64,000 nucleotides of DNA from Neisseria sicca (GCF_017753665.1 NZ_CP072524.1:1550001-1614000), one strand, 5' to 3'; positions 17,711 to 27,053 are shown, numbered from the stretch's first letter. Notes: generated by a model from the sequence alone, not told the origin. Numbers and translations: made by a program.

Positions 17711-18976
17711 TTAGTACCAACCGCGCAGTTTCATCGCTTTTTCAACGCGGCGGATACTCATCATATAAGACGCGGTACGCAGATCCACATCATATTCTTG
17801 CGCCAGATTCCAAATATCGCGGAACGCGCGGCGCAGGACGACGGTTTCTTTTTCCTGAACTTCGTCAAATTCCCAATAATAGCCTTGCAGGTTTTGCACC
17901 CATTCGAAATAGGAAACGACCACACCGCCGCAGTTCGCCAGAATATCGGGGACGACCAATACGCCGTTTTGACGCAGGATGGCATCGGCTTCGGGCGTAG
18001 TCGGGCCGTTTGCGCCTTCGACCACGATTTTGGCACGGACTTTGCCGGCGTTTTCGGAAGTCAGTTGGTTTTCCAAAGCACATGGGGCAAGTACGTCCAC
18101 ATCCAATGCCAAGAGTTCGGCGTTGCTGATTTCTTTGCCATAACCCGCTTCGTTGGTAATGAAGCCTTTTTCTTGGAACTCTTTGAAGAGGGCTTCCATA
18201 TCCAAGCCGTTTTCGTTGTAGATGGCGACATCAACGGTGGAAACGGCAACGACTTTCGCGCCGGATTGATGCGCGTAATAGCCTGTGTGATAGCCCACAT
18301 TACCGAAGCCCTGAATGGCGTAGGTTGCGCCTTTAACGTCTTTGCCGAGTTTTTCCAAAGCTTGGACGGCGGCAAAGTTTACGCCGTAACCTGTCGCTTC
18401 GGTACGCGCCAAAGAGCCGCCGAATTCAACCGGTTTGCCGGTGAACACACCCGGCGCGGATTTTTTAACGACGTTTTCGTAGGCATCAACCATCCACGAC
18501 ATGATTTTGCCGTTGGTGTTCACATCGGGGGCGGGAATATCGATTTTCTCGCCGATGAGCGGGGAAATAGCTTCGGAATAAGCGCGTGAAATGCGTTCCA
18601 ACTCTGCTTCGGAGTAATCGCGCGGATCCAAAGTAATGCCGCCTTTGCCGCCACCATAAGGAATGCCCGCAACGCAGCATTTGATGGTCATCCAAATCGA
18701 TAGGGCTTTGACTTCGTCCAGATTCACATGGGGATGGAAACGCACGCCGCCTTTGTAGGGGCCGACGGCATTGTTATGTTGCGAACGGTAGCCGGTGAAG
18801 GTTTTGACCGTGCCGTCGTCGAGTTTGACGGGGAAGGTAACTTCCAAAACGCGTTGCGGGCTTTTCAGGATTTCATACACCGCAGGGTCGGCATTGAGCC
18901 GGTCGCAGGCGGTTTTGACCTGTTTGCGGGCGATTTCGAAAGGATTAAGGGTTTCTTTTGCGGCGGATTGGGACAT
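17711..18976 (-). CDS. glutamate dehydrogenase
   Basis: 421 residues of the Glu/Leu/Phe/Val dehydrogenase family. The substrate-binding YKGGVRFHPHVNLDEVKALS and catalytic GIPYGGGKGGI regions lie at about residues 75-115. The nucleotide-binding GFGNVGYHTGYYAHQSGAKV lies at about 230-250. The length and sequence type are those of the short RocG/GudB class, which usually prefers NAD+, not the longer 445-residue NADP GdhA; the cofactor is inferred. It interconverts glutamate and 2-oxoglutarate. It is monocistronic, with AAGGAAGAG upstream of the ATG. Confidence 0.9.
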   Translation of the reverse strand: MSQSAAKETLNPFEIARKQVKTACDRLNADPAVYEILKSPQRVLEVTFPVKLDDGTVKTFTGYRSQHNNAVGPYKGGVRFHPHVNLDEVKALSIWMTIKCCVAGIPYGGGKGGITLDPRDYSEAELERISRAYSEAISPLIGEKIDIPAPDVNTNGKIMSWMVDAYENVVKKSAPGVFTGKPVEFGGSLARTEATGYGVNFAAVQALEKLGKDVKGATYAIQGFGNVGYHTGYYAHQSGAKVVAVSTVDVAIYNENGLDMEALFKEFQEKGFITNEAGYGKEISNAELLALDVDVLAPCALENQLTSENAGKVRAKIVVEGANGPTTPEADAILRQNGVLVVPDILANCGGVVVSYFEWVQNLQGYYWEFDEVQEKETVVLRRAFRDIWNLAQEYDVDLRTASYMMSIRRVEKAMKLRGWY

Positions 18977-19371
18977 TTCTCTTCCTTCTCATGTCGGATT
19001 GAGGTTTAAAGACTTTGCAGCTGTAACTATAACCAATTTCCAAATGAAATGTAATAGCATGTAGTCGGTATTTTCAAAGTTGATTAATTTATATATGGTT
19101 TTATTTTTCAGACGACTGAAGAGCACATTCAAACTGCTTCGTCCATCCCTTTACAGAATGTTTCTATTTTCTGAACGCTCTCCAAAAACCTTTGTTTTTA
19201 AAAAAGGTCGTCTGAAAATTGAATCAGCCTGTCTTTCAAAGTCAAAGTTTCTGAAAATCAATGAAATGCCATTTCAAGCTCCAACTATATTGTTAACAAT
19301 CCATCTGAAAACTACCTGTCGGGAAACAATGTTAAAATACGCGTCCCTATCATTCACGAGCAAAACACATC
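18977..19371. other. intergenic region between gdh and gph
   Basis: No credible gene. It is AT-rich with DUS copies near 19107 and 19206. A 110-codon frame here overlaps the gph start and is largely translated DUS. It should contain promoters for both flanking genes. Confidence 0.5.
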
Positions 19372-20082
19372 ATGACCGCCGCCATCGAACACGTCCAAGC
19401 CGCCGCCTTTGATTTGGACGGCACATTATGCGATTCCGTCCCCGACCTTGCCGCCGCAGCCGAAGCCATGCGCGAATATCTCGACATGGAGCCGCTGCCC
19501 GCCAAAACGGTAGAAAGCTACGTCGGTGACGGCATCGGCAAACTCGTCCACCGCGTCATCACCGACGACCGCGACCAAGAAGCCGCGCCCGATTTATGGG
19601 AAAAAGGCTTCGTTTTCTACATGAAATACTACCGCGATCACTTGAGCGACTTCACCCGCCCCTACCCCGAAACCGAGGCCGGACTGGCATTGCTCAAATC
19701 GCTGGGCATCCCGCTGGTGGTCATTACCAACAAAAACGAAATCCTCGCTGTCGAACTCTTAAAACAGCTCGGACTTGCCGACTACTTCAGCCTGATTCTC
19801 GGCGGCGACAGCCTGCCCGAAAAGAAACCCAGCCCGCTGCCGCTGCAACACGCCGCCGAAGTCTTAGGCATTGATCCTGCCAACATGATTATGGTCGGCG
19901 ACTCCCGCAACGACATCATCGCCGCCAAAGCCGCCGGCTGCCTCAGCGTCGGCGTAACCTTCGGCTACGGCGACATGACCCTGCTCTCGCAAGACAAAGC
20001 AACCAAGCCCGACTGGATTATCGGCTCACTGCCCGAAATCTACGAAAACCTGCGACCGAAAAAAGCGGAAGACGACGAATAA
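19372..20082 (+). CDS. gph: phosphoglycolate phosphatase
   Basis: 236 residues, a HAD-superfamily hydrolase of the Gph class. Motif I is FDLDGTLCDS (nucleophile Asp about residue 14). Motif II is VVITNKNE, the motif III Lys lies in PEKKPSPLPL, and motif IV is MVGDSRNDIIAAKAAG. It dephosphorylates 2-phosphoglycolate from DNA repair of 3'-phosphoglycolate ends. The ribosome site is weak. It is followed by an inverted DUS hairpin. Confidence 0.88.
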   Translation: MTAAIEHVQAAAFDLDGTLCDSVPDLAAAAEAMREYLDMEPLPAKTVESYVGDGIGKLVHRVITDDRDQEAAPDLWEKGFVFYMKYYRDHLSDFTRPYPETEAGLALLKSLGIPLVVITNKNEILAVELLKQLGLADYFSLILGGDSLPEKKPSPLPLQHAAEVLGIDPANMIMVGDSRNDIIAAKAAGCLSVGVTFGYGDMTLLSQDKATKPDWIIGSLPEIYENLRPKKAEDDE

Positions 20083-20094
20083 CCGGTATCCTTG

Positions 20095-20138
20095 TTTTCA
20101 GACGACCTTTATTTCAGCTTCAAAGGTCGTCTGAAAAT
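20095..20138 (+). terminator. inverted DUS hairpin after gph
   Basis: DUS arms in outward order with a loop of about 16 bases, just after the gph stop. Confidence 0.5.
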
Positions 20139-20281
20139 AGAGCAGTGGAAATAAAAAGACTCGTCATTCCCGAACAAAGAGAATGACGGAATGAAAGTTT
20201 CTTATCTCTCCTCCATCCTACAACCTGCAAGTCAGATTCAAAAATCTGACCTACGAATCGACCTTTTCAGACGACCTCTGC

Positions 20282-20749
20282 ATGAAACCCCAAAAATCCC
20301 TGCGCGCCCGCGCGATGGACATTCTTTCCCGACAGGAAATCAGCCGTATCGGACTCAAACGCAAGCTCGCTCCGTATGCCGAAAGCGAAGAAGAATTGGA
20401 AAACGTGTTAAACGAATTTGCCGAACGCAACTGGCAATCCGACCAACGTTACGCCGAAGCCTACATCCACAGCAAAAGCCGCCAACACGGCTCGCTGCGT
20501 CTGAAACAGGCATTGGCGCAGCAAGGCATAGACGAAACCGTCAGCCGCGAATTCATGCCCGACAAAGCGTGCGAACTGCAAACCGCTGTCGCCGTGTTGC
20601 GCAAAAAATTCAAACAACCTGCCGCCGATTTAAAAGACAAACAAAAACAAGCGCGCTTCCTCGCCTATCGCGGATTCGACATGGACACCATCCACGCCGC
20701 GCTCAAAAGCAGTTGGGACGAAGAAATATTCGACGCTTCTGAAGAATGA
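20282..20749 (+). CDS. recX: RecX, regulator of RecA
   Basis: 155 residues of the RecX family: SLRARAMDILSRQEISRIGLKRKL, then a NWQSDQRYAEAYIHSKSRQHG block, and KQKQARFLAYRGFDMDTIHAAL at the end. These are the three-helix repeats of RecX. It modulates RecA filament growth and thus recombination and transformation. The gene stands alone, not next to recA, as is usual in Neisseria. A DUS lies just before the ATG. Confidence 0.9.
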   Translation: MKPQKSLRARAMDILSRQEISRIGLKRKLAPYAESEEELENVLNEFAERNWQSDQRYAEAYIHSKSRQHGSLRLKQALAQQGIDETVSREFMPDKACELQTAVAVLRKKFKQPAADLKDKQKQARFLAYRGFDMDTIHAALKSSWDEEIFDASEE

Positions 20750-20765
20750 TAAGCCTATTAACAAT

Positions 20766-20807
20766 AAAGGTCGTCTGAAACCTTTTTTTCGGTTTCAGAC
20801 GACCTTT
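20766..20807. terminator. bidirectional DUS hairpin terminator
   Basis: Inverted AAAGGTCGTCTGAAACC arms with a short T-rich loop between the converging recX and DUF302 genes. Confidence 0.8.
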
Positions 20808-20825
20808 CGATTATTTGGTTTATCC

Positions 20826-21320
20826 CTATTCCGTTACTGTTTTACGGATCAATTTTTCCGCGTTGGCGAGTGTGTTTTCCACTTCGGCAAACTCGATTTT
20901 GCTGCCCGACACCAGCGCGCGCGTGTCGTTGAATACGACTTGGACTGCGCCGTCGGCTTCGGTAACGAGGACGCGCAATGGCAGTTGCAGGGCGAAGGCG
21001 GGGTCTTTTTGCATCAGCGGCGTGCCTGCTTTGGGCGTGCCGAAAACGATGACTTTCGCGGGCTGCATGTCCAAACCGCTTTGTCGTGCGGCGGCTTGGT
21101 GGTCGATGACGGCGAACACGGTCATGCCTTTTTCTTTGACGGCGGTTTCCAAACGGCAGACGGTATCGTCGAAGCTGTATTTGCTGACGGCGGTATGGGT
21201 TTGATTCATGGCTGAACTTTGTCGGGAATCGGGTTGTCGGGCGGCATCGCCGCCGTGTGAAGCGCAGGCGGTCAGAGCGGCGAGGATGGCGGCTGCGGCG
21301 AAGGTGCGTATCGGTTTCAT
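20826..21320 (-). CDS. DUF302 domain lipoprotein
   Basis: 164 residues. The signal peptide ends ALTAC with lipobox Cys19. The DUF302 fold follows: YSFDDTVCRLETAVKEKGMTVFAVIDHQAAARQSGLDMQPAKVIVFGTP is the recognisable core (about residues 48-96). The function of DUF302 is unknown; members are often exported and some are proposed to sense small molecules. The gene lies after the rhodanese gene on the same strand order, separated by a DUS terminator. Confidence 0.82.
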   Translation of the reverse strand: MKPIRTFAAAAILAALTACASHGGDAARQPDSRQSSAMNQTHTAVSKYSFDDTVCRLETAVKEKGMTVFAVIDHQAAARQSGLDMQPAKVIVFGTPKAGTPLMQKDPAFALQLPLRVLVTEADGAVQVVFNDTRALVSGSKIEFAEVENTLANAEKLIRKTVTE

Positions 21321-21336
21321 GTTTTTCCTTGGATAA

Positions 21337-21367
21337 AAGGTCGTCTGAAACTTTTTCAGACGACCTT
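21337..21367 (-). terminator. DUS hairpin terminator of rhodanese gene
   Basis: Inverted DUS arms with a three-base loop between the rhodanese stop and the DUF302 start. Confidence 0.7.
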
Positions 21368-21375
21368 GTTTGTTG

Positions 21376-21741
21376 TTATTTCAAACCTTTTTTCACCAAG
21401 TCTTCGTAACCGCCGTGGTTGGTTACGTTGGTGTAGCCTGCTTTTTTCAACTCGGCAAGCGCAACTTCGGCACGGCGGCCGCTGCGGCAGTAGAGGTTGA
21501 CGGGCGCGTTTTTGTCGGGGCTGACGCTTTTGATGCGTTCGACGATTTGTTCGTGCGGAATGTTGACCGAACCTTGCAGGTGGCCGGATTTGAATTCTTC
21601 TTCGGAACGTACGTCAATCCATACGCCTTTTGCTTTGGCAGGTTGCGCGCTGGCGGCTTTGGCAGCAGGCGCGGCATAGGATACAGCGGCAGGAAGGACG
21701 AGTGCGGCAGCAGTCAGCGCGGCAGTCAGCAATTTTTTCAT
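21376..21741 (-). CDS. periplasmic rhodanese-like protein
   Basis: 121 residues. A cleavable signal peptide (MKKLLTAALTAAALVLPAAVSYA) precedes a single rhodanese domain. The active-site loop NLYCRSGRRAEVAL has the catalytic Cys, and WIDVRSEEEFKSGHLQGSVNIPHEQI is the N-terminal CH2A-like motif. It is similar in layout to PspE. It probably transfers sulfane sulfur in the periplasm; the acceptor is unknown. Confidence 0.88.
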   Translation of the reverse strand: MKKLLTAALTAAALVLPAAVSYAAPAAKAASAQPAKAKGVWIDVRSEEEFKSGHLQGSVNIPHEQIVERIKSVSPDKNAPVNLYCRSGRRAEVALAELKKAGYTNVTNHGGYEDLVKKGLK

Positions 21742-21816
21742 GGTTGTTTCTCCAAACGGTTGAACAAAGACATCAATCTAAACGGTTCGGCGGCAAAAAG
21801 CAATGCCCGTCAGCAG

Positions 21817-21857
21817 AAGGGTCGTCTGAAACGGGAGTGGTTTTCAGACGACCCTTT
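21817..21857 (-). terminator. inverted DUS hairpin terminator
   Basis: Paired AAGGGTCGTCTGAAAC-type arms (one base off the usual DUS) just after the stop of the AhpD-like gene. Confidence 0.65.
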
Positions 21858-21866
21858 GAGACAAAA

Positions 21867-22202
21867 TCAACGCTGTGCGTCAACCGCTTCCAGAGCGCGC
21901 AGGGCATAAGTGTAGGCTGCGCCTGCGTTCAGGGAGATAGCGGTCGCTAGCGCGCCGGCGATTTCGCTTTCAGTCGCGCCCGCTTTGGCGGCTGCGGCGG
22001 CGTGTACGCTGATGCAGCTTTCGCAACGGGTAGTGATGGCGACGGCGAGGGCAATCAGCTCGCGGGTTTTCGCATCCAATGCTTCGGCTGCGGCAGCTTG
22101 TTCCAGCGCGCCGTAGGCTTGCAGCATTTTCGGGTGGTTTTTACCCAGCTCGCCGAATGATTTTTTAACGTGTGCGGTGTGTTCGGGCCAATTTAGAAAC
22201 AT
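21867..22202 (-). CDS. AhpD-like carboxymuconolactone decarboxylase family protein
   Basis: 111 residues, one CMD/AhpD domain. TRCESCISVHAAAAAKAGAT contains the CxxC plus His triad of the AhpD peroxidase-reductase type, and the fold starts with FGELGKNHPKMLQAY. It probably has thiol-dependent peroxide-handling activity. It is transcribed divergently from mtrA across 157 bp, so MtrA might control it; that is inference from layout. Confidence 0.85.
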   Translation of the reverse strand: MFLNWPEHTAHVKKSFGELGKNHPKMLQAYGALEQAAAAEALDAKTRELIALAVAITTRCESCISVHAAAAAKAGATESEIAGALATAISLNAGAAYTYALRALEAVDAQR

Positions 22203-22359
22203 TTTGATTTCCTTTCCAATGTGTTTGATATGAAGGATGCTGCTCTTTCATGGCAAATTTCAATTTAATCCGCCATCTTTACATCCGATGAATGGCATTA
22301 TTGCAATAATTTGACTATTATAATCGTCAAATCATCTCATTCACTTGCAAAAAACACTT

Positions 22360-23304
22360 ATGGACACTTTGGACAAACTCATCGAACTGGCGCAAATCAC
22401 AGGCAGCGTGGACATACAATGCCTGTTCCGCGACAAATGGTACGCCCCGCACGGACGCAGACGCGCGCACGGCATCGCGCACCTTGTCGTCGCCGGAGAA
22501 AGTTACATCAAAATCGAAGGCGAACCCGAAGCACGTCTCTTGCAAACCGGCGACCTTATCTTTTTCCCGCGCAGCGCGGAACACATCATCAGCAGCGAAG
22601 CGGACTGCAACAACTGCGGCGATACACCGCATATCGACAACAGCGGCGCATTCACGGTCGCTTCGTCCCGTAGCGGCGGCGAAAAAAGCCTCGATTTGTT
22701 CTGCGCCCGCTTCGAATACGACGAACACGCCGACATCATGCACGACCTGCCCGAAACCGTCCTCATCAAAATGGATCATCCGTCGCTGCAATGTCTTGTT
22801 TCCATGTTGCAATACGAAAGCGCGCACACGCTTTCCGGCTCTCGCGCCATCGTCAACGCCCTTTCCTCCGTCCTCCTCGTCCTCATCGTCCGCGCCCATC
22901 TCGAACAAGGCGGAGAAGCGCCTTTGGGCGGCATACTCAACGGCCTGCGCGACAAACGCCTGCGCCAACTCATCCAAACCGTCGTCAGCCGCCCCGAAGA
23001 CGAATGGAACATCGAAAAAATGACCGAGCTTGCCAACCTCTCCCGCGCCCAACTCATGCGCCTGTTCAAACAGCAAACCGGCATCAGCCCCCACGCCTTC
23101 GTCAACCTCATCCGCCTGCGCCAAGCCGCCGTATTGCTGCGGCAAACCGCCGATTCCGTCCTGTCCGTCGCGCTGAACGTCGGTTTCCAATCCGAAACGC
23201 ACTTCGGCAAAGCGTTTAAAAAACAATACGGGATTTCGCCGGGGCAGTATCGGAAAAATGCGGGAATCGGCGAAACCGATATTGAACCATCCGACGATAT
23301 TTGA
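22360..23304 (+). CDS. mtrA: AraC-family activator MtrA
   Basis: 314 residues from MDTLDKLIELAQITGSVD. The whole sequence aligns by eye with gonococcal MtrA: TGSVD(I/V)QCL at the start, DLIFFPR near residue 63, FCARF(E/R)YD(E/T)HAD in the middle. The C-terminal double helix-turn-helix is MSRAQLMR-like then SVALNVGFQSETHFGKAFKKQYGISPGQYRK. In gonococci it activates the mtrCDE efflux operon in response to inducers such as detergents and antimicrobial peptides. mtrCDE is not in this window. An upstream TTG would add five residues and is less likely. Confidence 0.88.
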   Translation: MDTLDKLIELAQITGSVDIQCLFRDKWYAPHGRRRAHGIAHLVVAGESYIKIEGEPEARLLQTGDLIFFPRSAEHIISSEADCNNCGDTPHIDNSGAFTVASSRSGGEKSLDLFCARFEYDEHADIMHDLPETVLIKMDHPSLQCLVSMLQYESAHTLSGSRAIVNALSSVLLVLIVRAHLEQGGEAPLGGILNGLRDKRLRQLIQTVVSRPEDEWNIEKMTELANLSRAQLMRLFKQQTGISPHAFVNLIRLRQAAVLLRQTADSVLSVALNVGFQSETHFGKAFKKQYGISPGQYRKNAGIGETDIEPSDDI

Positions 23305-23316
23305 ATCGAGAGATAT

Positions 23317-23361
23317 AAAGGTCGTCTGAAAACCTTGATTTTAAGTTTTCAGACGACCTTT
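23317..23361 (+). terminator. DUS hairpin terminator of mtrA
   Basis: Inverted DUS arms with a short loop directly downstream of the mtrA stop. Confidence 0.7.
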
Positions 23362-23522
23362 CACTTTGGTAGAGAGGACAGCCATAGGTCAGATTCTTGA
23401 ATCTGACATCTCCATCTGCCACAACACCTAAAGGAAGCAGAAGCATTAAATATTCGTCGAATACAAGTATCCGACTACACATTAGCCAGCAACTGATTTT
23501 ATTCCGCAACGGAAAGACAAAA

Positions 23523-23569
23523 AAAGGTCGTCTGAAAACCTTAAATCATCAGGTTTTCAGACGACCTTT
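23523..23569 (-). terminator. DUS hairpin terminator of lpd-like gene
   Basis: Inverted DUS arms with a loop of about 12 bases, 30 bp after the dehydrogenase stop on the leftward strand. Confidence 0.7.
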
Positions 23570-23598
23570 CATTTCGGCAGATTGATTAAGTCAACCCA

Positions 23599-25005
23599 TC
23601 AAGCCTGTTTCAGCTTCGCATCGGCATCGCGCAACGCGGTGCGCAAACCTTCCTCGATAACGGGATGGTAGAACGGCATATCCAGCATTTGCTCAACGGT
23701 CATCTTCATTTGATGCGCCCATGCCAATAGGTGCGCCAAATGTTCGGCGGCAGGACCCAAGATTTCCGCGCCGATGAAGCGGCCGGTGGCTTTTTCGGCA
23801 TACAGGCGCATATGGCCTTTGTTTACCAGCATCACGCGGCTGCGACCTTGGTTTTTGAACGATACTTCACCGATGACAAATTCGTCGGGTTGGTATTGTT
23901 CGGCAACCTGCGCGTATTTCAAACCGACAAAGCCGATTTGCGGACTGGTGAACACCACGCCGATGGTGCTGCGGCGCAAACCGCCGCCGATATTCGGATA
24001 GCGGCCCGCATTGTCGCCGGCAATCTTGCCTTGGTCTGCGGCTTCGTGCAGCAGAGGCAGTTGATTGGACGCATCGCCTGCGATGAAGATATGCGGAATG
24101 CTGGTTTGCATGGTCAACGGATCGGCAACGGGTACGCCGCGCGCGTCTTTTTCGATATTGATGTTTTCCAAACCGATATTGTCAACGTTCGGACGGCGAC
24201 CTACGGCTGCCAGCATATATTCGGCAACAAATACACCTTTTTCGCCATCCTGCTCCCAATGGACTTCTACATTGCCGTCTGCATCGAGTTTGACCTCGGT
24301 TTTAGCATCCAAATGCAGTTTCAATTCTTCGCCGAACACGGCTTTCGCCTCGTTTGAAACGACGGGGTCGGAAATACCGCCGATGATGCCGCCCAAGCCG
24401 AAAATCTCGACTTTCACGCCCAAACGGTGCAATGCCTGCCCCAGTTCCAAACCGATAACGCCCGGTCCGAACACGGCAACGCTCTTAGGCAGCGTATCCC
24501 ATGAGAAAACATCGTCGTTGATAATCAAACGGTCGCCCAAAGACTGCCACTGCGGCAGGATAACGGGACGCGAACCGGTAGCAATCACGAAACTTTTTGC
24601 CGTGATTTGGGTATGGTCGTCAATTTGGACGGTATGTTCGTCGATAAATTTAGCCGAACCCATAATGCGCTTGTCGGCAGGCCATTCTTCCACATCGGCA
24701 ACGACAAAGCCGACAAAACGGTCGCGCTCGGATTTGACGCGCTGCATGACTTCTTCGCCGTTGACGACGATGCTGTCTTTGTCCAAATGCACGCCGAACG
24801 GATCGGTATGCAATGCGTGATGGCGCGCCTCTGCGGCGGCGATCAAGAGTTTGGAAGGCATACAGCCCACGCGCGCGCAGGTCGTGCCGAACACGTTGTT
24901 TTCAATCAGGTAAACATTATCCGAATGTAAACGGGCATTGCGAAACGCGCCCATACCGGCAGTACCACCGCCGATTACGACGACATCTGCTTGAATTTTT
25001 TTCAT
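23599..25005 (-). CDS. dihydrolipoyl dehydrogenase homologue
   Basis: 468 residues from MKKIQADVVVIGGGTAG; a 19-codon longer frame exists, but AGGA precedes this ATG. It is a class I pyridine nucleotide-disulfide oxidoreductase: FAD site at about 10-20, redox disulfide Cys43/Cys48 in TTCARVGCMPSK, NAD site GPGVIGLELGQAL, and C-terminal His-Glu in FYHPVIEEGL. The active-site spacing is normal, but CARVGC replaces the usual CLNVGC. No 2-oxoacid dehydrogenase genes lie nearby. The upstream gene on the same strand is the peroxiredoxin-glutaredoxin fusion, an arrangement also known in meningococci, so a thiol-peroxidase reducing role is possible. Confidence 0.87.
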   Translation of the reverse strand: MKKIQADVVVIGGGTAGMGAFRNARLHSDNVYLIENNVFGTTCARVGCMPSKLLIAAAEARHHALHTDPFGVHLDKDSIVVNGEEVMQRVKSERDRFVGFVVADVEEWPADKRIMGSAKFIDEHTVQIDDHTQITAKSFVIATGSRPVILPQWQSLGDRLIINDDVFSWDTLPKSVAVFGPGVIGLELGQALHRLGVKVEIFGLGGIIGGISDPVVSNEAKAVFGEELKLHLDAKTEVKLDADGNVEVHWEQDGEKGVFVAEYMLAAVGRRPNVDNIGLENINIEKDARGVPVADPLTMQTSIPHIFIAGDASNQLPLLHEAADQGKIAGDNAGRYPNIGGGLRRSTIGVVFTSPQIGFVGLKYAQVAEQYQPDEFVIGEVSFKNQGRSRVMLVNKGHMRLYAEKATGRFIGAEILGPAAEHLAHLLAWAHQMKMTVEQMLDMPFYHPVIEEGLRTALRDADAKLKQA

Positions 25006-25256
25006 AATCTTTGTCCTTTTTTTGTTGAGCGTCCGAAGCGGTATCAGCGTGAAGCGTATCAAGTTTTCAGACGACCTTTTAAGAAGCTATCAATAATATA
25101 AAATCAATAGCCATTTTAAAAATCTCGATTTAAAACAATAATCTCAAATTCTACTTGTAAATATAGAGCTATTCAGAACGACCGTGTAGCGTATCGTCTG
25201 AATAACTCTATTTTTCTGTTCAGTTGGTTTTATTCAAACCGACTTAAGCACTGCAA

Positions 25257-25994
25257 TTAGTTTTTAGCCAAGTAAGCTTCCAAATCTTCGCTGCCGCCGA
25301 TGTATTTGCCGCCGATGAAGACTTGAGGAGCAGTCATCTTGCCGGTAATAGCGCGTACGGAAGTAACAGTTGCATCTTTGCCCAATACGATTTCTTCGTA
25401 AGACAAGCCTTTGTCTTGCAGAGCTTTTTTAGCTTTAGCACAGAATTGGCAGCCGGGTTTGGTGAAGATGGCAACAGACTCTTGAGCTTTCCAGTCAGGA
25501 GCAATGTATTTCAACATAGTGTCAGCGTCAGACACTTTGAAAGGATCGCCTGGTTCTTCAGGTTCGATAAACATTTTTTCAACCACGCCGTCGTTAACCA
25601 GCATGGAGTAACGCCAAGAGCGTTTACCGAAGCCCAAGTCTTCTTTGTCAACCAACATGCCCATTCCTTCAGTGAATTCACCGTTGCCATCAGGGATCAT
25701 GTAGATGTTGTTGGCTTCTTCTTCAGCAGCCCAAGCGTTCATTACGAAAGTGTCGTTTACAGATACGCAGTAGATAGCGTCAACACCGTTTTCTTTGAAC
25801 GCGCCAAACAATTCGTTGTAGCGTGGCAGGTGAGAAGAAGAGCAAGTTGGAGTAAATGCGCCAGGCAGAGAGAACACGACTACTTTTTTGCCTTTGAACA
25901 AATCATCAGTAGAAACATCTTTCCAAGTGTCGCCAACGCGAGTGTGGAATACTACGGAAGGTACTTTTTGACCGGTACGATCTTGCAAAGCCAT
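25257..25994 (-). CDS. peroxiredoxin-glutaredoxin fusion protein
   Basis: 245 residues from MALQDRTGQK (AGGAG upstream); a 17-codon longer frame is unlikely. Residues 1-165 are a Prx5-type peroxiredoxin with peroxidatic Cys51 in LPGAFTPTCSSSHLPRY. Residues about 172-245 are a glutaredoxin with Cys182/Cys185 in KPGCQFCAKAKK and TAPQVFIGGKYIGGSEDL. The fused glutaredoxin lets glutathione reduce the peroxidase directly. It acts in the cytoplasm against H2O2 and alkyl peroxides. The lpd-like gene is downstream, 251 bp away. Confidence 0.93.
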   Translation of the reverse strand: MALQDRTGQKVPSVVFHTRVGDTWKDVSTDDLFKGKKVVVFSLPGAFTPTCSSSHLPRYNELFGAFKENGVDAIYCVSVNDTFVMNAWAAEEEANNIYMIPDGNGEFTEGMGMLVDKEDLGFGKRSWRYSMLVNDGVVEKMFIEPEEPGDPFKVSDADTMLKYIAPDWKAQESVAIFTKPGCQFCAKAKKALQDKGLSYEEIVLGKDATVTSVRAITGKMTAPQVFIGGKYIGGSEDLEAYLAKN

Positions 25995-26182
25995 TTTGGA
26001 TCTCCTTGAAATTTTAGGTTTAGGGAATGATACGAGTGAATGCATACATTCTAGCGCAGGAAGTTTGATTTGTATAATTTATAGTTCAAATAATATTAAT
26101 TACCTGAAGCTATGAAAATCAATCTGCGAGCGTTTCAATCAAATAGAGGTCGTCTGAAAGAAAACAAGCCCCTAGCTTAAAA

Positions 26183-26953
26183 TTATTTTTCGGAATCGTG
26201 TGCATCGGACAATACGACTTCGCGGATACTGCTTTCTACTTTATCTTTCAACATAAAGCGGTCTTCGTCTTTGCCGGTACGAATCGGGGCGGCAAAATCG
26301 ATACGGATACGCAGCTTTTTCATGGAAACGATGCGCCAGAGCGAGCGCACCAAATCGACTTGCGCATAAGACGGAATCGTCGTCCTTTTTCCTGCATCAT
26401 CATAATAGCGCAGCGTAACCGCCTGAACAGGCGCGTCGGCATCGATGGCGGATTGGAAGAGCGCGGCTTTAAACGACAGAATATCCAAACCCAAAGAAGT
26501 CCGCGCCTCAGGGAAAAAGCTGACATTCTGCCCTGCTTTCAACGCGGCACAAATGGCTTGGTTAATCGGCTCGACATCGCGACGGGAATTGCGGTTGATA
26601 AACACCGTGCCTGCGTTTTGCCCCATTTTACCCAACACCGGCCAGTTTTTAATCTCTTGCTTGGCGATAAAGCTGCTCGGATACACCGCGCTCATGGCGA
26701 AAATATCCAGCCAAGACACATGGTTTGCTGCCACCAAAACACCCTTCACATTATCCGCGGGCAGCGTGCCGATTTCCAATTCGATATCCAAGGCTTCCAG
26801 CGCGCCTTTGCCCAGAGTAATGACCGCATAATCGCGTTCGGCAGGATTGCCGGCATCGATACGGCGCAAATGCCTTCCGGTTCGGAACAGCCATCCCGCC
26901 AAGCGGAACAATCTGCCCAAACGGGTAAAAAACGGTGCTTTTCGTGAGTGCAT
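26183..26953 (-). CDS. 1-acylglycerol-3-phosphate acyltransferase family
   Basis: 256 residues of the PlsC family. It shows the catalytic HX4D box in AANHVSWLDIF (about residues 92-102), the VFINRNSRRD block, and the FFPEARTSLG motif (normally FPEGTRS). An N-terminal basic/hydrophobic segment (RLGRLFRLAGWLFRTGRHLR) suggests membrane association. It likely acylates lysophosphatidic acid in phospholipid synthesis. A second family member lies at 59432. The EARTS variant of the EGTRS motif deserves note. mutM lies upstream of it in the opposite gene order, on the same strand. Confidence 0.85.
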   Translation of the reverse strand: MHSRKAPFFTRLGRLFRLAGWLFRTGRHLRRIDAGNPAERDYAVITLGKGALEALDIELEIGTLPADNVKGVLVAANHVSWLDIFAMSAVYPSSFIAKQEIKNWPVLGKMGQNAGTVFINRNSRRDVEPINQAICAALKAGQNVSFFPEARTSLGLDILSFKAALFQSAIDADAPVQAVTLRYYDDAGKRTTIPSYAQVDLVRSLWRIVSMKKLRIRIDFAAPIRTGKDEDRFMLKDKVESSIREVVLSDAHDSEK

Positions 26954-27002
26954 AACTGTTTTTCTTTTCGTATTAAATGTGTATCAAATCATAGTAATAA
27001 CG

Positions 27003-27042
27003 TTTTCAGACGACCCAGATGACAAAGAGGTCGTCTGAAAAC
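27003..27042 (-). terminator. DUS pair downstream of mutM
   Basis: Inverted DUS arms just after the mutM stop with a loop of about 15 bases. This is a moderate terminator candidate. Confidence 0.45.
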
Positions 27043-27053
27043 AGGTTCATAAA

